Positions 16,390 to 24,990 are shown, numbered from the stretch's first letter. The stretch: 64,000 bases of DNA from GCA-2861595 sp035526335 (GCA_035526335.1 DATLCN010000036.1:1-64000), one strand, 5' to 3'. Notes: generated by a model from the sequence alone, not told the origin. A program made the numbers and translations.

Positions 16390-16764
16390 TCAGGCGGGCC
16401 GGCGCCGCGGACCTTCCACCACGTCGCCGGACACGCCGGAGGTAGTTGCGTCCTCGAGGCAGCCGATGAGCCGGCGGGCGGCGTGGGCTCCGAGGGCGGG
16501 GCTCACCACGAGCTTGAATCGGCCGGCGCCCACCGGCACCATCGGCCCGACCAGGCGCCTCGATCGCACGGTGTTGTGGCACTGGCCCCACAGGCCTTCG
16601 GCGGCCAGTTCGTGGGCGTAACCATCCTTGGTGCGGACCATCAGGGTGAGCTCGCTCACCTGGCCCGGATAACCCGGGTCGGGGCGGTTCTGTGTCGCCT
16701 CCGCCAGCCCGAAGACGCCGGCGCCCAGCACGGCACCCGTCATCAGGACCGGCAGGACCTTCAC
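16390..16764 (-). CDS. Small exported protein of unknown family
   Basis: No family recognised. It is 124 residues with an N-terminal hydrophobic segment (VLPVLMTGAVLGAGVFGLA) that is a signal peptide or anchor. A mixed soluble domain with two Cys (GLWGQCHNT, RLIGCLEDA) that could form a disulfide follows. The ATG overlaps the stop of the upstream membrane protein by four bases, so it is the last gene of the operon that begins with the dikinase. Confidence 0.7.
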   Translation of the reverse strand: MKVLPVLMTGAVLGAGVFGLAEATQNRPDPGYPGQVSELTLMVRTKDGYAHELAAEGLWGQCHNTVRSRRLVGPMVPVGAGRFKLVVSPALGAHAARRLIGCLEDATTSGVSGDVVEGPRRRPA

Positions 16765-17279
16765 GGCAGAGGCGGCCGCCGACCGGGTCCCAGCAGCAGG
16801 GCCACGTCCTCGTGTCCCGGGCCCTCGCCCTGGCAGAGCAGGTGCCCTGGCGGCAGGGCCAGCGCCCCCAGGGCCAGACCCAGTTGATTCTCCAGCCTGG
16901 TTGTGGCCGTAACCCTGGCCAGACGCTCCACGCCCCAGGCGAGGCCCGAGAGCACGAAACCGGCACCCATGAGGATGGGCACGAACACCCCGAGGCGGTC
17001 AGGATTCGGACGGAGCCAGGCGAAGGCGTCGCGCGCCGGCGGGGCCGCGTCCCGCAGGTGGCCCATGACCCGGGGTGAGGCCTCCCGCTGGGCGACCTCG
17101 ACGGCGCGAAGGCGACCCAGCACCGCCCCCGTCGACAGCGCCATCTGTGCCGCCAGGAAGAACACCCCGGCGATGATCGCCCGGTTCCACTCCCAGCGGT
17201 ACAGGTACACGAACAGGTAGGTACCCGAACCGGCCAGTGTGGCGGCGGCAAGAAGGGCGGCCAGGCGGCGGACGTTCAC
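16761..17279 (-). CDS. Membrane protein of unknown family
   Basis: No family recognised. It is 172 residues with hydrophobic helices near residues 6-26, 35-55, 97-117 and 130-147. The loop between helices 2 and 3 is charged and probably cytoplasmic. Start and stop each overlap their neighbours by four bases, so it is translationally coupled both to the dikinase upstream and to the small exported protein downstream. Confidence 0.72.
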   Translation of the reverse strand: MNVRRLAALLAAATLAGSGTYLFVYLYRWEWNRAIIAGVFFLAAQMALSTGAVLGRLRAVEVAQREASPRVMGHLRDAAPPARDAFAWLRPNPDRLGVFVPILMGAGFVLSGLAWGVERLARVTATTRLENQLGLALGALALPPGHLLCQGEGPGHEDVALLLGPGRRPPLP

Positions 17280-19456
17280 TTCGGCCCGCCTCCTCTCAGG
17301 TCGGAGGTCCCGGTGCCGTGGAGGACGCTGACCTCGCCCGTCGTACCGTCCACCAGCACCTCCGAGCCCGGCGGGAACCTGCGCACGGCGTCGGGGACCC
17401 CGACCACGACGGGCACGTTGAACTCACGGGCCAGCACAGCCAGATGAGACAGCACGCTGCCGGTCTCCGAGACGAGGCCACCCAGCTGCGGAAGCACCGT
17501 CGCCAGCGCGGGGTCGAGGGTACGGACGACGAGCACGGCGCCGGCATCGGGCATGCCATCGCCGTCGTGCACCCGCCCGCTCCCCCGGCCCCCGCCGGCA
17601 GCCCTGCCCCCAGACTTCCCGCCCGTGGCGGCCCGAATCTCGACGACCTCCCCCTCGGCGGTCGTGCGGAACGCAACCGGCAGAGGTGCGGCCGTGGCCG
17701 CGCTCTTCCGCTCGACGAGACGGTCGGGAACGGCACCGCTCAGGGCGGCGCGCAGCTCGTCGAGCGTGAGGTACCGGACGAGCTCGACGTCGGGCAACGT
17801 CCCTCTGGATCCGAGGCGTAGGCCCAGCTCCCACGCCGCCCGGGCGGTCAACTCCTGGACCCACCGCACCCGGAGGCGCAACGCCTCCCGCAGGACCGTG
17901 GCCGGGTCGGGGGAGCTGTCGGCCGCGGGCGCCGACCAGACGATCGTGGGTGTAGCGGGCAGCGGCGTGAACTCCCGGATGGCCGGCGGCGCCAGCGCCA
18001 GCACGACCGGATGAAGGTGGGCGATCTCGTCGTCGGCGACGCCGGCGAAGCGGGCCTGAGCCAGCGCCCGCAGGGCCATCGCCGCGCCCGTTGTGCCCGG
18101 CGCACCGGGTGAGACCAGGAGCCCGACCAGGATCTCATGGCCATGGAGCGCCACCAGCGCCTGATGGGAGCGGCCCAGCAGCTCGATCAACTGCCCGTCG
18201 CTCTGCTCCTCGACGGCGTCGACGCCCAGCAACTGACTGTCGACCTCGTCGATGAGGTCGCGGGCCAGCGCCGGCACGGCGGCACGGAGGCGGCCGACCT
18301 TCCACGAGGCCCGCAGTCGCCGCGCCGGCGGTCGGGGGTCGATCGTGGCCAGGAACTTGCGCCGCACCGGAGCCAGACCCATCACGGCGAGGTCCACCGC
18401 CACCCGGCCCCCGACGGTGACGACCACCGGTGACACGGCCAGCTGCCGGCGTGAGGCGACGCCGACGAGGTCGAGGGCCTCGGTCAGGCCCACCCGCAGC
18501 GGAGCGACCCACAGATCCTCCTCCAGGGGCGTGAGTGGATCGGGGAAGGTCTCGGCAACCGGCCCGGGCCCGAGGACCGGCCCTTCCGCCCTGGCCTCGC
18601 CCCCGACCGCGGTGATCGGCCGGCTCTGTAGCAGGTGGAGGGTGCCATCCTCCCCGAATGCCCACTCCACGTCCTGGGGCCCACCAAAGACCCCTGCCAC
18701 CCGGTCCGCCAGCCGGCTGAGAGAACGGAGATCCGCTGAGCCGATGACCTTGATCGGGTGCTCGGCCTTGAGACAGCGCCCCCGCGGCGACAGCAGGTAC
18801 TGGGCGCCGTCGATCACCCCGCTCACGAGCTGATCGGGGCCTCCCTCGACGGCGGCGACCAGCAGGCGGTCGGTTCGACCGGTGACGGGGTCGGCGCCGA
18901 AGAGCACGCCACCAGAACGCGGATCGAGCTGGGGCTGGACGAGCACGGCCATGGGGGCGCTCTCCAGGCCTGGGATCGCCTTCCTGGAGCTGAGAACCCG
19001 CTCGACGGCGAGGAGGAAGCGGGGCCAGTCCTCGACGTCGAGGACGGAGGTGAACAGTCCCGCCATCGAGCTGGAGTGCCCGTCCTCGACCGTCGAGGAG
19101 GAGCGCACCACGAGGCGGCGACCCCCGGCCGAGAGCCGCCGCCATGCCACCTCGAGCTCCTGGTCCACCACCGCCGGAACCAGCTGACCTTCAGCACCGT
19201 TGACGGTGCCGGGCTCGGCGGTGGCGCGGGTGGTGAGAACGAATCCGGGCAGAACCGGCAGCCCGTGCAGAGCCGCGCGGGCGAGGGAGGCCGCCTTGGC
19301 GCCCACCAGTGCCGCGTCCAGGGCCCTGCGGTCATGGAGCGCCACGACGACGTCGGCCGGCAAGGGACGCTCCAACCGGGCCGAGGCCTTCGGGGCGAGG
19401 ATCTTCAGGGCGTCGGCTCCACCAAATTGCTGGTCAGGATGCCCGGTGGCTGCCAC
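17276..19456 (-). CDS. Rifampin-phosphotransferase / PEP-synthase-like dikinase
   Basis: The N-terminal third matches the PPDK/PEP-synthase ATP-binding domain (ALVGAKAASLARAAL, VRSSSTVEDG, VLVQPQLDPRSGGVLFGADP, VEWAFGEDGTLHLLQSRPIT). The end is the swivelling phosphohistidine domain, with His in ETGSVLSHLAVLAREFNVP. The PEP/pyruvate-binding barrel of true PEP synthase is missing. The domain order ATP-middle-His is that of rifampin phosphotransferase, though the middle domain is smaller and divergent. It should move phosphate from ATP to His and then to an unknown acceptor. I take GTG 19456 as start (726 residues), with GAGGAGG directly before it. A longer frame to 19711 would run through the promoter and into the divergent kinase. 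It heads a three-gene operon. Confidence 0.82.
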   Translation of the reverse strand: MAATGHPDQQFGGADALKILAPKASARLERPLPADVVVALHDRRALDAALVGAKAASLARAALHGLPVLPGFVLTTRATAEPGTVNGAEGQLVPAVVDQELEVAWRRLSAGGRRLVVRSSSTVEDGHSSSMAGLFTSVLDVEDWPRFLLAVERVLSSRKAIPGLESAPMAVLVQPQLDPRSGGVLFGADPVTGRTDRLLVAAVEGGPDQLVSGVIDGAQYLLSPRGRCLKAEHPIKVIGSADLRSLSRLADRVAGVFGGPQDVEWAFGEDGTLHLLQSRPITAVGGEARAEGPVLGPGPVAETFPDPLTPLEEDLWVAPLRVGLTEALDLVGVASRRQLAVSPVVVTVGGRVAVDLAVMGLAPVRRKFLATIDPRPPARRLRASWKVGRLRAAVPALARDLIDEVDSQLLGVDAVEEQSDGQLIELLGRSHQALVALHGHEILVGLLVSPGAPGTTGAAMALRALAQARFAGVADDEIAHLHPVVLALAPPAIREFTPLPATPTIVWSAPAADSSPDPATVLREALRLRVRWVQELTARAAWELGLRLGSRGTLPDVELVRYLTLDELRAALSGAVPDRLVERKSAATAAPLPVAFRTTAEGEVVEIRAATGGKSGGRAAGGGRGSGRVHDGDGMPDAGAVLVVRTLDPALATVLPQLGGLVSETGSVLSHLAVLAREFNVPVVVGVPDAVRRFPPGSEVLVDGTTGEVSVLHGTGTSDLRGGGPK

Positions 19457-19491
19457 CTCCTCACAATGGGCTATGCAACGTCCCGCCAACC

Positions 19492-19507
19492 AGGGACTGT
19501 TGTCCCT
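19492..19507. promoter_or_regulatory. DosR-like palindrome between dikinase and sensor kinase genes
   Basis: AGGGACTGTTGTCCCT. The core GGGACT-N3-GTCCC equals the conserved bases of the mycobacterial DosR/DevR box (GGGACTWWAGTCCC) except for the three central bases. It sits 36 bases from the dikinase start and 70 from the kinase start. It is followed on the plus strand by a run of five T, so a weak hairpin terminator or attenuator is an alternative reading. Confidence 0.5.
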
Positions 19508-19576
19508 TTTTCCTCGGGAACTACCGGCCCGGCCGGGGGGCCGAACCGGAGCGCCCCTATCCTTGGGGGGCTCCCA

Positions 19577-21664
19577 ATGGTGTCCGCATCGAGCGCACAG
19601 ACGGCCATGGTGGTCCCGGCCCCATGGGAACGGCGGCGGTCCCTCCACGTGTCGCCATGGCTCCTGTTCGCGGCAGCCGTCGTGCTGACCGCCTTCGGCG
19701 TCCTGCTGCACCTCCTCAACCGCGGCACGCCCAACACCCGCCTGTACTTCGATCCCGTCCTGCCGGGTATGGCCCTGGCCTACACCGCCCTGGGCGCCTT
19801 CCTCGTCTCCCGCCGCGCCGGTGGCTCGGTCGGCTGGCTCTTCTGCGCCGGCACGCTGCTCGCTCTGGGGTTCTTCGTCGAGCAGTACGCGGTGTACTCA
19901 CTACTCGTCGAGCCAGGCAGCCTTCCCGGCGGCACGGCCATGGCATGGCTGGCCACCTGGATCTCCATTCCCGCATATCTCTCCATGTGGACACTGCTGC
20001 CGCTGCTGTTCCCGGACGGCCACTGCCCATCGCCTGGCTGGCGGCCGGTGTCGTGGTTGTCCGGCGCCGCTATCGCCGTGACGACCCTGCTGGCCGCGCT
20101 CACCGGCGAGAGCCTCGGTACCGCCTCCGCCGAGCCGCTGGTGGGCAACGGGGCGATGGCCAGACTGGCCGGCAACGGGCGGGCCGGATGCGTCCTGGTT
20201 CTCGGCCCCTTGTGCGTGCTGGGACTGGTACGGCGCTACCGCAGCGCCGCGGGAGACGAGAGGGCCAGGCTCAGGTGGCCCGCACGAACGGCGGTGATCG
20301 TCGCCGCCGTGCCCCCGATCGCCACCATGGCCAGCCTGGTCGCGGGTGAACCCGTTCCCATCGGGCCGTACCAGTTGGTGGGGCTCATCGCTCTGATGGC
20401 GTTTCCGGTCGCGGTGGCGAACTCGATCCTGAAGCAGAACCTGTACCGACTCGACGTGCAGCTGGACACCCTCGTCAACCGCGTGCTCGTCTACGGCAGC
20501 CTCACCGTCGTCGGCATCGCCGGCTTCCTCCTCGTGCTGGCCCTGCTCGAGGTGCTGATCTCAGGTACGCACGGCTTCGGCCTCTCGCTGGTCACCCTGG
20601 TGGTCGTGGCGCCGCTGGCCACCCGGCTGCGTGCGCAGCTCCAGAGCGGTGTCGACCGGCTGCTGTACAAGAAGCGTGACTACGACTACCGCGTCTTCGC
20701 CGCCCTGAGCCGGTCCCTGCGGTCGAGCCTGGGACCCGACGCCGTCCTGCCGTCGATAGTGGAGACCGTGGCCAGCGGGCTCAAGCTCCCGTACGTCGCC
20801 ATCACCGTCGGCCACGGGAACGAGGTGACGGCTTCGGCCACCCATGGCGAGCCCGGACACGGCGTGGTCGTGATGCCGCTGGCCCACCAGGGCGAGAAGG
20901 TGGGGGAGCTGATGGTCGCCCCGCGGCGGCCCAACGAGTCGTTCGACTCGGTGGACCGGCGCCTCCTCGGGTATCTCGCCGACCAGGTGGGTGTCGCCGC
21001 TTACGCGCTGTGCCTGACGGCCGACCTACAGCGCTCGCGGGAGCGGCTGGTGACGGCGCGGGAGGAGGAGCGGCGGCGGCTTCGGCGCGATCTGCACGAC
21101 GGTCTCCAGCCGGCGCTGGCAGGGGTGACGCTGGGTATCGAGGCGGTCCGCAACATCCTCGGGCCGCAGAGTGCGGCCGAGCAGCTCCTCGACAGGCTCA
21201 AGACCGAGCTGGAGGTGGCAGGTGGGGACGTGCGCCGGCTGGTCTACGACCTGCGGCCACCGGCCCTCGACGTGCTCGGCCTGGTGGGGGCGCTGCGTCA
21301 GCAGGCGGACCGCTTCGCGCTCTCGCCCAGCGGCCTCGAGGTGATCGTGGAGGCGCCCGCGGACCTGCCGAGCCTCCCCGCCGCCGTCGAGGTGGCAGTC
21401 TTTCGGATCTGCCTCGAGGCGCTGGAGAACGTGAGGAAGCATGCAATGGCCAGGACCTGTGTCATCTCACTGGCTGTCGAAGAGGGCTCGCTGCGGCTCG
21501 ACGTGAGCGACGACGGCGTGGGGCTGCCCGAGACCTACCGGGCGGGCGTAGGACTGGTCGCCATGCGGGAACGGGCGGCCGAGCTCAGGGGCACGCTCAG
21601 CGTCAACTCCTCGCGGGACGGCGGCACCCAGCTGCGGGCGAGACTTCCGCTGGCGCAGCGATGA
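19577..21664 (+). CDS. Membrane sensor histidine kinase (GAF, HisKA_3)
   Basis: A NarX/DevS-class kinase of 695 residues. About eight to ten hydrophobic helices fill residues 20-345. A GAF-like domain follows (about 355-475; VASGLKLPYVAITVG), then the HisKA_3 dimerisation helix with phospho-acceptor His507 in RRDLHDGLQPALAGV, and an HATPase domain (EALENVRKHA, VSDDGVGLP, GVGLVAMRERAAEL). The start is ATG 19577 with a run of G at 19565-19570. ATG 19607 is an alternative; the long open frame upstream is only the antisense of the dikinase gene. The stop overlaps the regulator start (ATGA), so the two are partners. Confidence 0.92.
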   Translation: MVSASSAQTAMVVPAPWERRRSLHVSPWLLFAAAVVLTAFGVLLHLLNRGTPNTRLYFDPVLPGMALAYTALGAFLVSRRAGGSVGWLFCAGTLLALGFFVEQYAVYSLLVEPGSLPGGTAMAWLATWISIPAYLSMWTLLPLLFPDGHCPSPGWRPVSWLSGAAIAVTTLLAALTGESLGTASAEPLVGNGAMARLAGNGRAGCVLVLGPLCVLGLVRRYRSAAGDERARLRWPARTAVIVAAVPPIATMASLVAGEPVPIGPYQLVGLIALMAFPVAVANSILKQNLYRLDVQLDTLVNRVLVYGSLTVVGIAGFLLVLALLEVLISGTHGFGLSLVTLVVVAPLATRLRAQLQSGVDRLLYKKRDYDYRVFAALSRSLRSSLGPDAVLPSIVETVASGLKLPYVAITVGHGNEVTASATHGEPGHGVVVMPLAHQGEKVGELMVAPRRPNESFDSVDRRLLGYLADQVGVAAYALCLTADLQRSRERLVTAREEERRRLRRDLHDGLQPALAGVTLGIEAVRNILGPQSAAEQLLDRLKTELEVAGGDVRRLVYDLRPPALDVLGLVGALRQQADRFALSPSGLEVIVEAPADLPSLPAAVEVAVFRICLEALENVRKHAMARTCVISLAVEEGSLRLDVSDDGVGLPETYRAGVGLVAMRERAAELRGTLSVNSSRDGGTQLRARLPLAQR

Positions 21665-22332
21665 TCAGCGCCACGCCGGTCAGGGTCCTTCTCGCTGACG
21701 ACCATCCGGTCTACCGCCTCGGGCTGAGCGCTCTGCTCGGCTCGCTCGACGGCTTCGAGGTGGCAGGTGAGGCGGCCAGCGGCTCCGAAGCGGTGTCCCA
21801 GGCTGCGACCCTCCGCCCGGACGTGGTGGTGATGGACCTGCAGATGCCCGGCATGAACGGGATCGAGGCCACCCGGCACATCGTCAAGTCGCAGCCGGAC
21901 GTGGCCGTTCTGGTGCTGACCTACTCAGACGAGGACCACTCGGTGCTCGATGCCGTGCTCGCCGGCGCGAGGGGCTACGTGCTCAAGGACGCAGGGATGG
22001 ACGCCATCCTGCGGGCTATCGAGGACGTGGCCGCCGGCGAGATGATCCTCGGACCTTCCGTGGCCAAGAGCCTGCGGGAGCGGCTCGCCGCCGGGCCCTC
22101 CGAACCCGCGCGGCCCTTCCCCGAGCTGACCGACCGGGAGCTGGAGGTCCTCGACCTCATGGCGCGCGGCCTCAACAATGCCTCGATCGCCCTGAGCATG
22201 CACGTCGGGGACAAGCGGGTCCGAAACATCATCACCGAGATCTATTCGAAGCTCGGCGTGACCGGCCGCCCGCAGGCGATCATCGTCGCCCGCGAAGCCG
22301 GGCTCGGTCGCAATCCGACGACGACGGAGTGA
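21661..22332 (+). CDS. NarL/DevR-type response regulator
   Basis: This 223-residue regulator has a receiver (phospho-Asp in VVVMDLQMPGMNG, Lys in GYVLKDAG) and a LuxR-type HTH (ELTDRELEVLDLMARGLNNA). The recognition helix reads GDKRVRNIITEI. DosR contacts its GGGACT half-sites through Lys179, Lys182 and Asn183 of EKTVKNYV. Here the same positions are Lys, Arg, Asn, which most NarL-family proteins do not have. That agrees with the DosR-like box at 19492 and suggests autoregulation, as inference. It is coupled to the kinase by ATGA and followed one base later by the solute-binding lipoprotein. Confidence 0.93.
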   Translation: MISATPVRVLLADDHPVYRLGLSALLGSLDGFEVAGEAASGSEAVSQAATLRPDVVVMDLQMPGMNGIEATRHIVKSQPDVAVLVLTYSDEDHSVLDAVLAGARGYVLKDAGMDAILRAIEDVAAGEMILGPSVAKSLRERLAAGPSEPARPFPELTDRELEVLDLMARGLNNASIALSMHVGDKRVRNIITEIYSKLGVTGRPQAIIVAREAGLGRNPTTTE

Positions 22333-22333
22333 G

Positions 22334-23608
22334 ATGAAGCGCAGTGCGCTGCTTCTGGTCGTGGCTCTCGCCTTGGCGGCCTGCGACAGCGACGCCACGC
22401 CCCTGAAAGGCAGCGAACATGTGGCCGGCACCGAGATCACCTTCAGCATCGCCATTCCCGATGAGGAGAAGCCCGCCATCCAGGAGCTCCTGAGCCGGTT
22501 CCAGAAGCGCACCCGGGCACGGGTCAACGTCTCCTTCCTCAGCCGGTTCCGCAACCAACCAGCCTCGCGGGTGAGCCTGACGACGTCCATCGACTCGATG
22601 GAGTTGATCCGCACGCTCGGGTCCGCAAACGGCGCCAAGCCGGTTGTGCACCTCTTCGCCCAGGACAACCTGGCTCTGACCCCTCTGGTGGACGCCCGCC
22701 TCGTGCAGGACGTGTCGGACGTCGAGATCCCCAGGAAGGTGATCAGCTCGATGGTGCCCCCGAAGTCCAACGGCCGCCGCTTCTTCCTGCCATTCCGTCC
22801 GAACGTGCGCCTCACCTACCTCGACCGATCCCAGCTTCTCGCCGCCGGCGTCCGGCCACCGGCCACGACACAGGATCTGCTGGTCGTGGCGCGAAAGCTC
22901 AAGGCCGGCGCGGGAAGGCCGGTGGTGACCCTGTCCCTGGCCGAGGGCGACCCTGCGGCGGTGACCCTGTCGGAGCTGATCGTGAGCTACGGGGGCGACC
23001 CGCTCGTGCTCAACGACGCCGGCTCGAAGGAGGCTTTCACCTTCCTCGACCAGATGTGGAGCGAGGGGCTCCTCGCCCGCGAGAGCCTCTTCGCCCGCTA
23101 CGACACCGAGGTGGAGTACCTGCGGGCCGGAACAACCTCACTGGCCCAGAACTGGTCCTTCACCTCCGCCGTGCTGGCCAAGCAGGGCCTGCTCGGACGG
23201 TTCCAGGTCTACCCCGGATGGCGAGGGCCGGCCCGGGCCGCCCATGTGATCGGCGGTGACGTCCTCGGAATCCCGAGAGGGGTGAAGGGCAGACAGCGGG
23301 CCGCTGCGGTGGCCCTGGCCGGCTTCCTTATGTCCAAGGAAGCTCAGGAGCTGCTCGTCCAGGAGAACGCGTGGGCCTCCATCCGCACCGATGCCTACTC
23401 GATGGTCTCCAAGGCCCAGAAGGGCACCTTCGACGCCATTCAACAGGCATTCGAGGATGGGTGGTTCCGGCCCAGCGTGGAGTACTGGCCTGAGGTGACG
23501 GCCCGCATGAACGAGGCCGTGCAGCGAATCCTCCTTCAGCGCCAGGACGTGACCGCTGTGCTCGACGAACTGCACGAGAAGCTCGAGGCTGCGAGGCGGT
23601 CCGCCTAG
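22334..23608 (+). CDS. Extracellular solute-binding lipoprotein (family 1), orphan
   Basis: A periplasmic-binding-type protein of 424 residues with lipobox LALAAC and a type 1 (sugar/polyol class) fold: TEITFSIAIPDEEKPAIQEL, DLLVVARKLKAG, GGDVLGIPRGVKGRQRAAAV. No permease or ATPase gene is next to it. It starts one base after the response regulator stop, so kinase, regulator and binding protein form one transcription unit. A role in presenting ligand to the kinase, as in other binding-protein-dependent two-component systems, is an inference. Alternatively it serves a transporter coded elsewhere. Confidence 0.88.
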   Translation: MKRSALLLVVALALAACDSDATPLKGSEHVAGTEITFSIAIPDEEKPAIQELLSRFQKRTRARVNVSFLSRFRNQPASRVSLTTSIDSMELIRTLGSANGAKPVVHLFAQDNLALTPLVDARLVQDVSDVEIPRKVISSMVPPKSNGRRFFLPFRPNVRLTYLDRSQLLAAGVRPPATTQDLLVVARKLKAGAGRPVVTLSLAEGDPAAVTLSELIVSYGGDPLVLNDAGSKEAFTFLDQMWSEGLLARESLFARYDTEVEYLRAGTTSLAQNWSFTSAVLAKQGLLGRFQVYPGWRGPARAAHVIGGDVLGIPRGVKGRQRAAAVALAGFLMSKEAQELLVQENAWASIRTDAYSMVSKAQKGTFDAIQQAFEDGWFRPSVEYWPEVTARMNEAVQRILLQRQDVTAVLDELHEKLEAARRSA

Positions 23609-23629
23609 AACCATGGGCGCAGTCCGACG

Positions 23630-23644
23630 TACCCACGTTGGGTA
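23630..23644. promoter_or_regulatory. 15-bp palindrome downstream of the binding-protein gene
   Basis: TACCCA-CGT-TGGGTA, perfect 6-bp arms, 21 bases after the binding-protein stop and 150 bases before the next regulator gene. It could be a short terminator hairpin or an operator. There is no U-tract. Confidence 0.35.
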
Positions 23645-23793
23645 GTCCTCGGCTCCCTCCTGGACATGGCCTCCCGGCGTCGCTACGACCGAGGGGTGGC
23701 GCGGTTGCCCAGGGGTGAAACCTGGCGGACGGGTTTACGAATCATCGAAGAGGACACCCCGGCCGGGACCGACGCACTCGATATGGTGACGCG

Positions 23794-24468
23794 GTGGTCA
23801 TCCGACTGGTGTTGGCGGAGGACAACACCTTGTTGCGGGAGGGCATCAGCAGCCTGATCGGGCGCCAGGACGACCTGGAGCTGGTGGGGACCAGCGGCGA
23901 CTACGGGTCGCTTCTCGAGTTGGTCGAGGCCGAGGAGCCGGACGTGGTGTTGACCGACATCCGCATGCCGCCAACCTTCACCGACGAGGGCATCCGCGCC
24001 GCAGGTCACTTCCGCTCGACGCGCCCCGAGCTCGGGGTGGTGGTGCTGAGCCAGTACGCCAGCCCCGGCTACGCCCTCAGCCTCCTCGAGGATGGCAGTG
24101 AGGGCAGGGCCTACCTGCTGAAGGAGCGGGTGGCGGAAGTGGAGGAGCTGCTGTTCGCCATCAGGGAGGTCGCCGCCGGGCGGTCGGTGATCGATCCGAA
24201 GGTGGTGGAGGCGCTGGTGTCCGCCAACAGCCGCCGGTCCCGGTCGAACCTCGACCGCCTCACACCTCGGGAGCGGGAGACCCTTTCGGAGATGGCGCAG
24301 GGGAAGAACAACGCGGCCATCGCCTCCAGCCTGGTCCTCAGCGAGCGTGCGGTGGAGAAGCACATCAACTCGATCTTCTCCAAGCTCGGCCTGAGCGAGG
24401 AGCCGAACGTCAACCGGAGGGTCAAGGCCGTGCTGCTGCACATCGGCGCCGAGGGCGGCGAACCATAG
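23794..24468 (+). CDS. NarL-type response regulator (REC-LuxR)
   Basis: This 224-residue regulator starts at GTG 23794. The receiver opens IRLVLAEDNTLLREGI, with phospho-Asp in VVLTDIRMPP and Lys in AYLLKERV. The LuxR HTH is complete (RLTPRERETLSEMAQGKNNA, LSERAVEKHINSIFSKLGL). It belongs to the subfamily with extended MPP(T/A)F loops, which also includes the receiver of the REC-cyclase fusion at 32713-34050. The cognate kinase is probably one of the two in this region. It is followed by two 19-base tandem repeats. Confidence 0.92.
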   Translation: MVIRLVLAEDNTLLREGISSLIGRQDDLELVGTSGDYGSLLELVEAEEPDVVLTDIRMPPTFTDEGIRAAGHFRSTRPELGVVVLSQYASPGYALSLLEDGSEGRAYLLKERVAEVEELLFAIREVAAGRSVIDPKVVEALVSANSRRSRSNLDRLTPRERETLSEMAQGKNNAAIASSLVLSERAVEKHINSIFSKLGLSEEPNVNRRVKAVLLHIGAEGGEP

Positions 24469-24503
24469 TGCTGGCCCCACTCGGTAGTGCTAGCCCCACT
24501 CAC
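24466..24503 (+). repeat. Two tandem 19-bp repeats upstream of receiver-only regulator
   Basis: TAGTGCTGGCCCCACTCGG (24466-24484) followed directly by TAGTGCTAGCCCCACTCAC (24485-24503), 16 of 19 bases the same. The first repeat begins with the stop codon of the preceding regulator gene. The spacing of about two helix turns suits a pair of regulator-binding sites before the gene at 24543. Confidence 0.55.
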
Positions 24504-24542
24504 TAGATTCGTGGCACCCGGCTGGAGAGCGGTTCTCTCCGA

Positions 24543-24962
24543 ATGTCACCATGGGTCGTGGCCGAGATGACCGAGCTGGCCGTCAACGTGTTGGTGGTCG
24601 ACGACCAGGCTCCGTTCCGCGCCGCCGAGCGGGCGGTCCTCAGCCGGCTCCCGGGCTTCACCCTCGTGGCCGAGGCGGCCTCGGGCGAGGAGGCCATCGA
24701 GCTGGCCGGGTCGCTGGCGCCGGACCTGGTGCTGATGGACATCAACATGGGGGAGATCGACGGAATCGAGGCCACCCGCAGGATCATCACCGAGAGCCCG
24801 GACATCAAGGTGATCCTCGTGTCCACCTATACCCTCGACGAGCTGCCCGCCGGCGCCCGCACCAGCGGCGCCGTCGGCTACGTCAACAAGGACGAGCTCA
24901 GCCCCAAGGTGATACGGCTCATCTGGGAGGGCGGCAGCAAGGGTGCCTGGGATCCGGCTTGA
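24543..24962 (+). CDS. Stand-alone receiver-domain response regulator
   Basis: A single receiver domain of 115-139 residues without an output domain. It opens VNVLVVDDQAPFRAAERAVL, with phospho-Asp in VLMDINMGEIDG and Lys in VGYVNKDEL. The start is ATG 24543 or ATG 24567; a GGAGAG-CGGTT-CTCTCC hairpin (24524-24540) lies just before the first one and would hide its GGAG. The protein ends soon after the last receiver helix, with no HTH, so it works by protein contact or as a phosphate sink. It converges on the sensor kinase gene ending at 24991, its most likely partner. Confidence 0.88.
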   Translation: MSPWVVAEMTELAVNVLVVDDQAPFRAAERAVLSRLPGFTLVAEAASGEEAIELAGSLAPDLVLMDINMGEIDGIEATRRIITESPDIKVILVSTYTLDELPAGARTSGAVGYVNKDELSPKVIRLIWEGGSKGAWDPA

Positions 24963-24990
24963 GCGGGGGGTGTACGGCGCGGTGCCTGGC

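Noticed and set aside
18758..19576. Long open frame leading into the sensor kinase
   Set aside because: It is antisense to the dikinase gene and has no family likeness; the kinase starts at ATG 19577.
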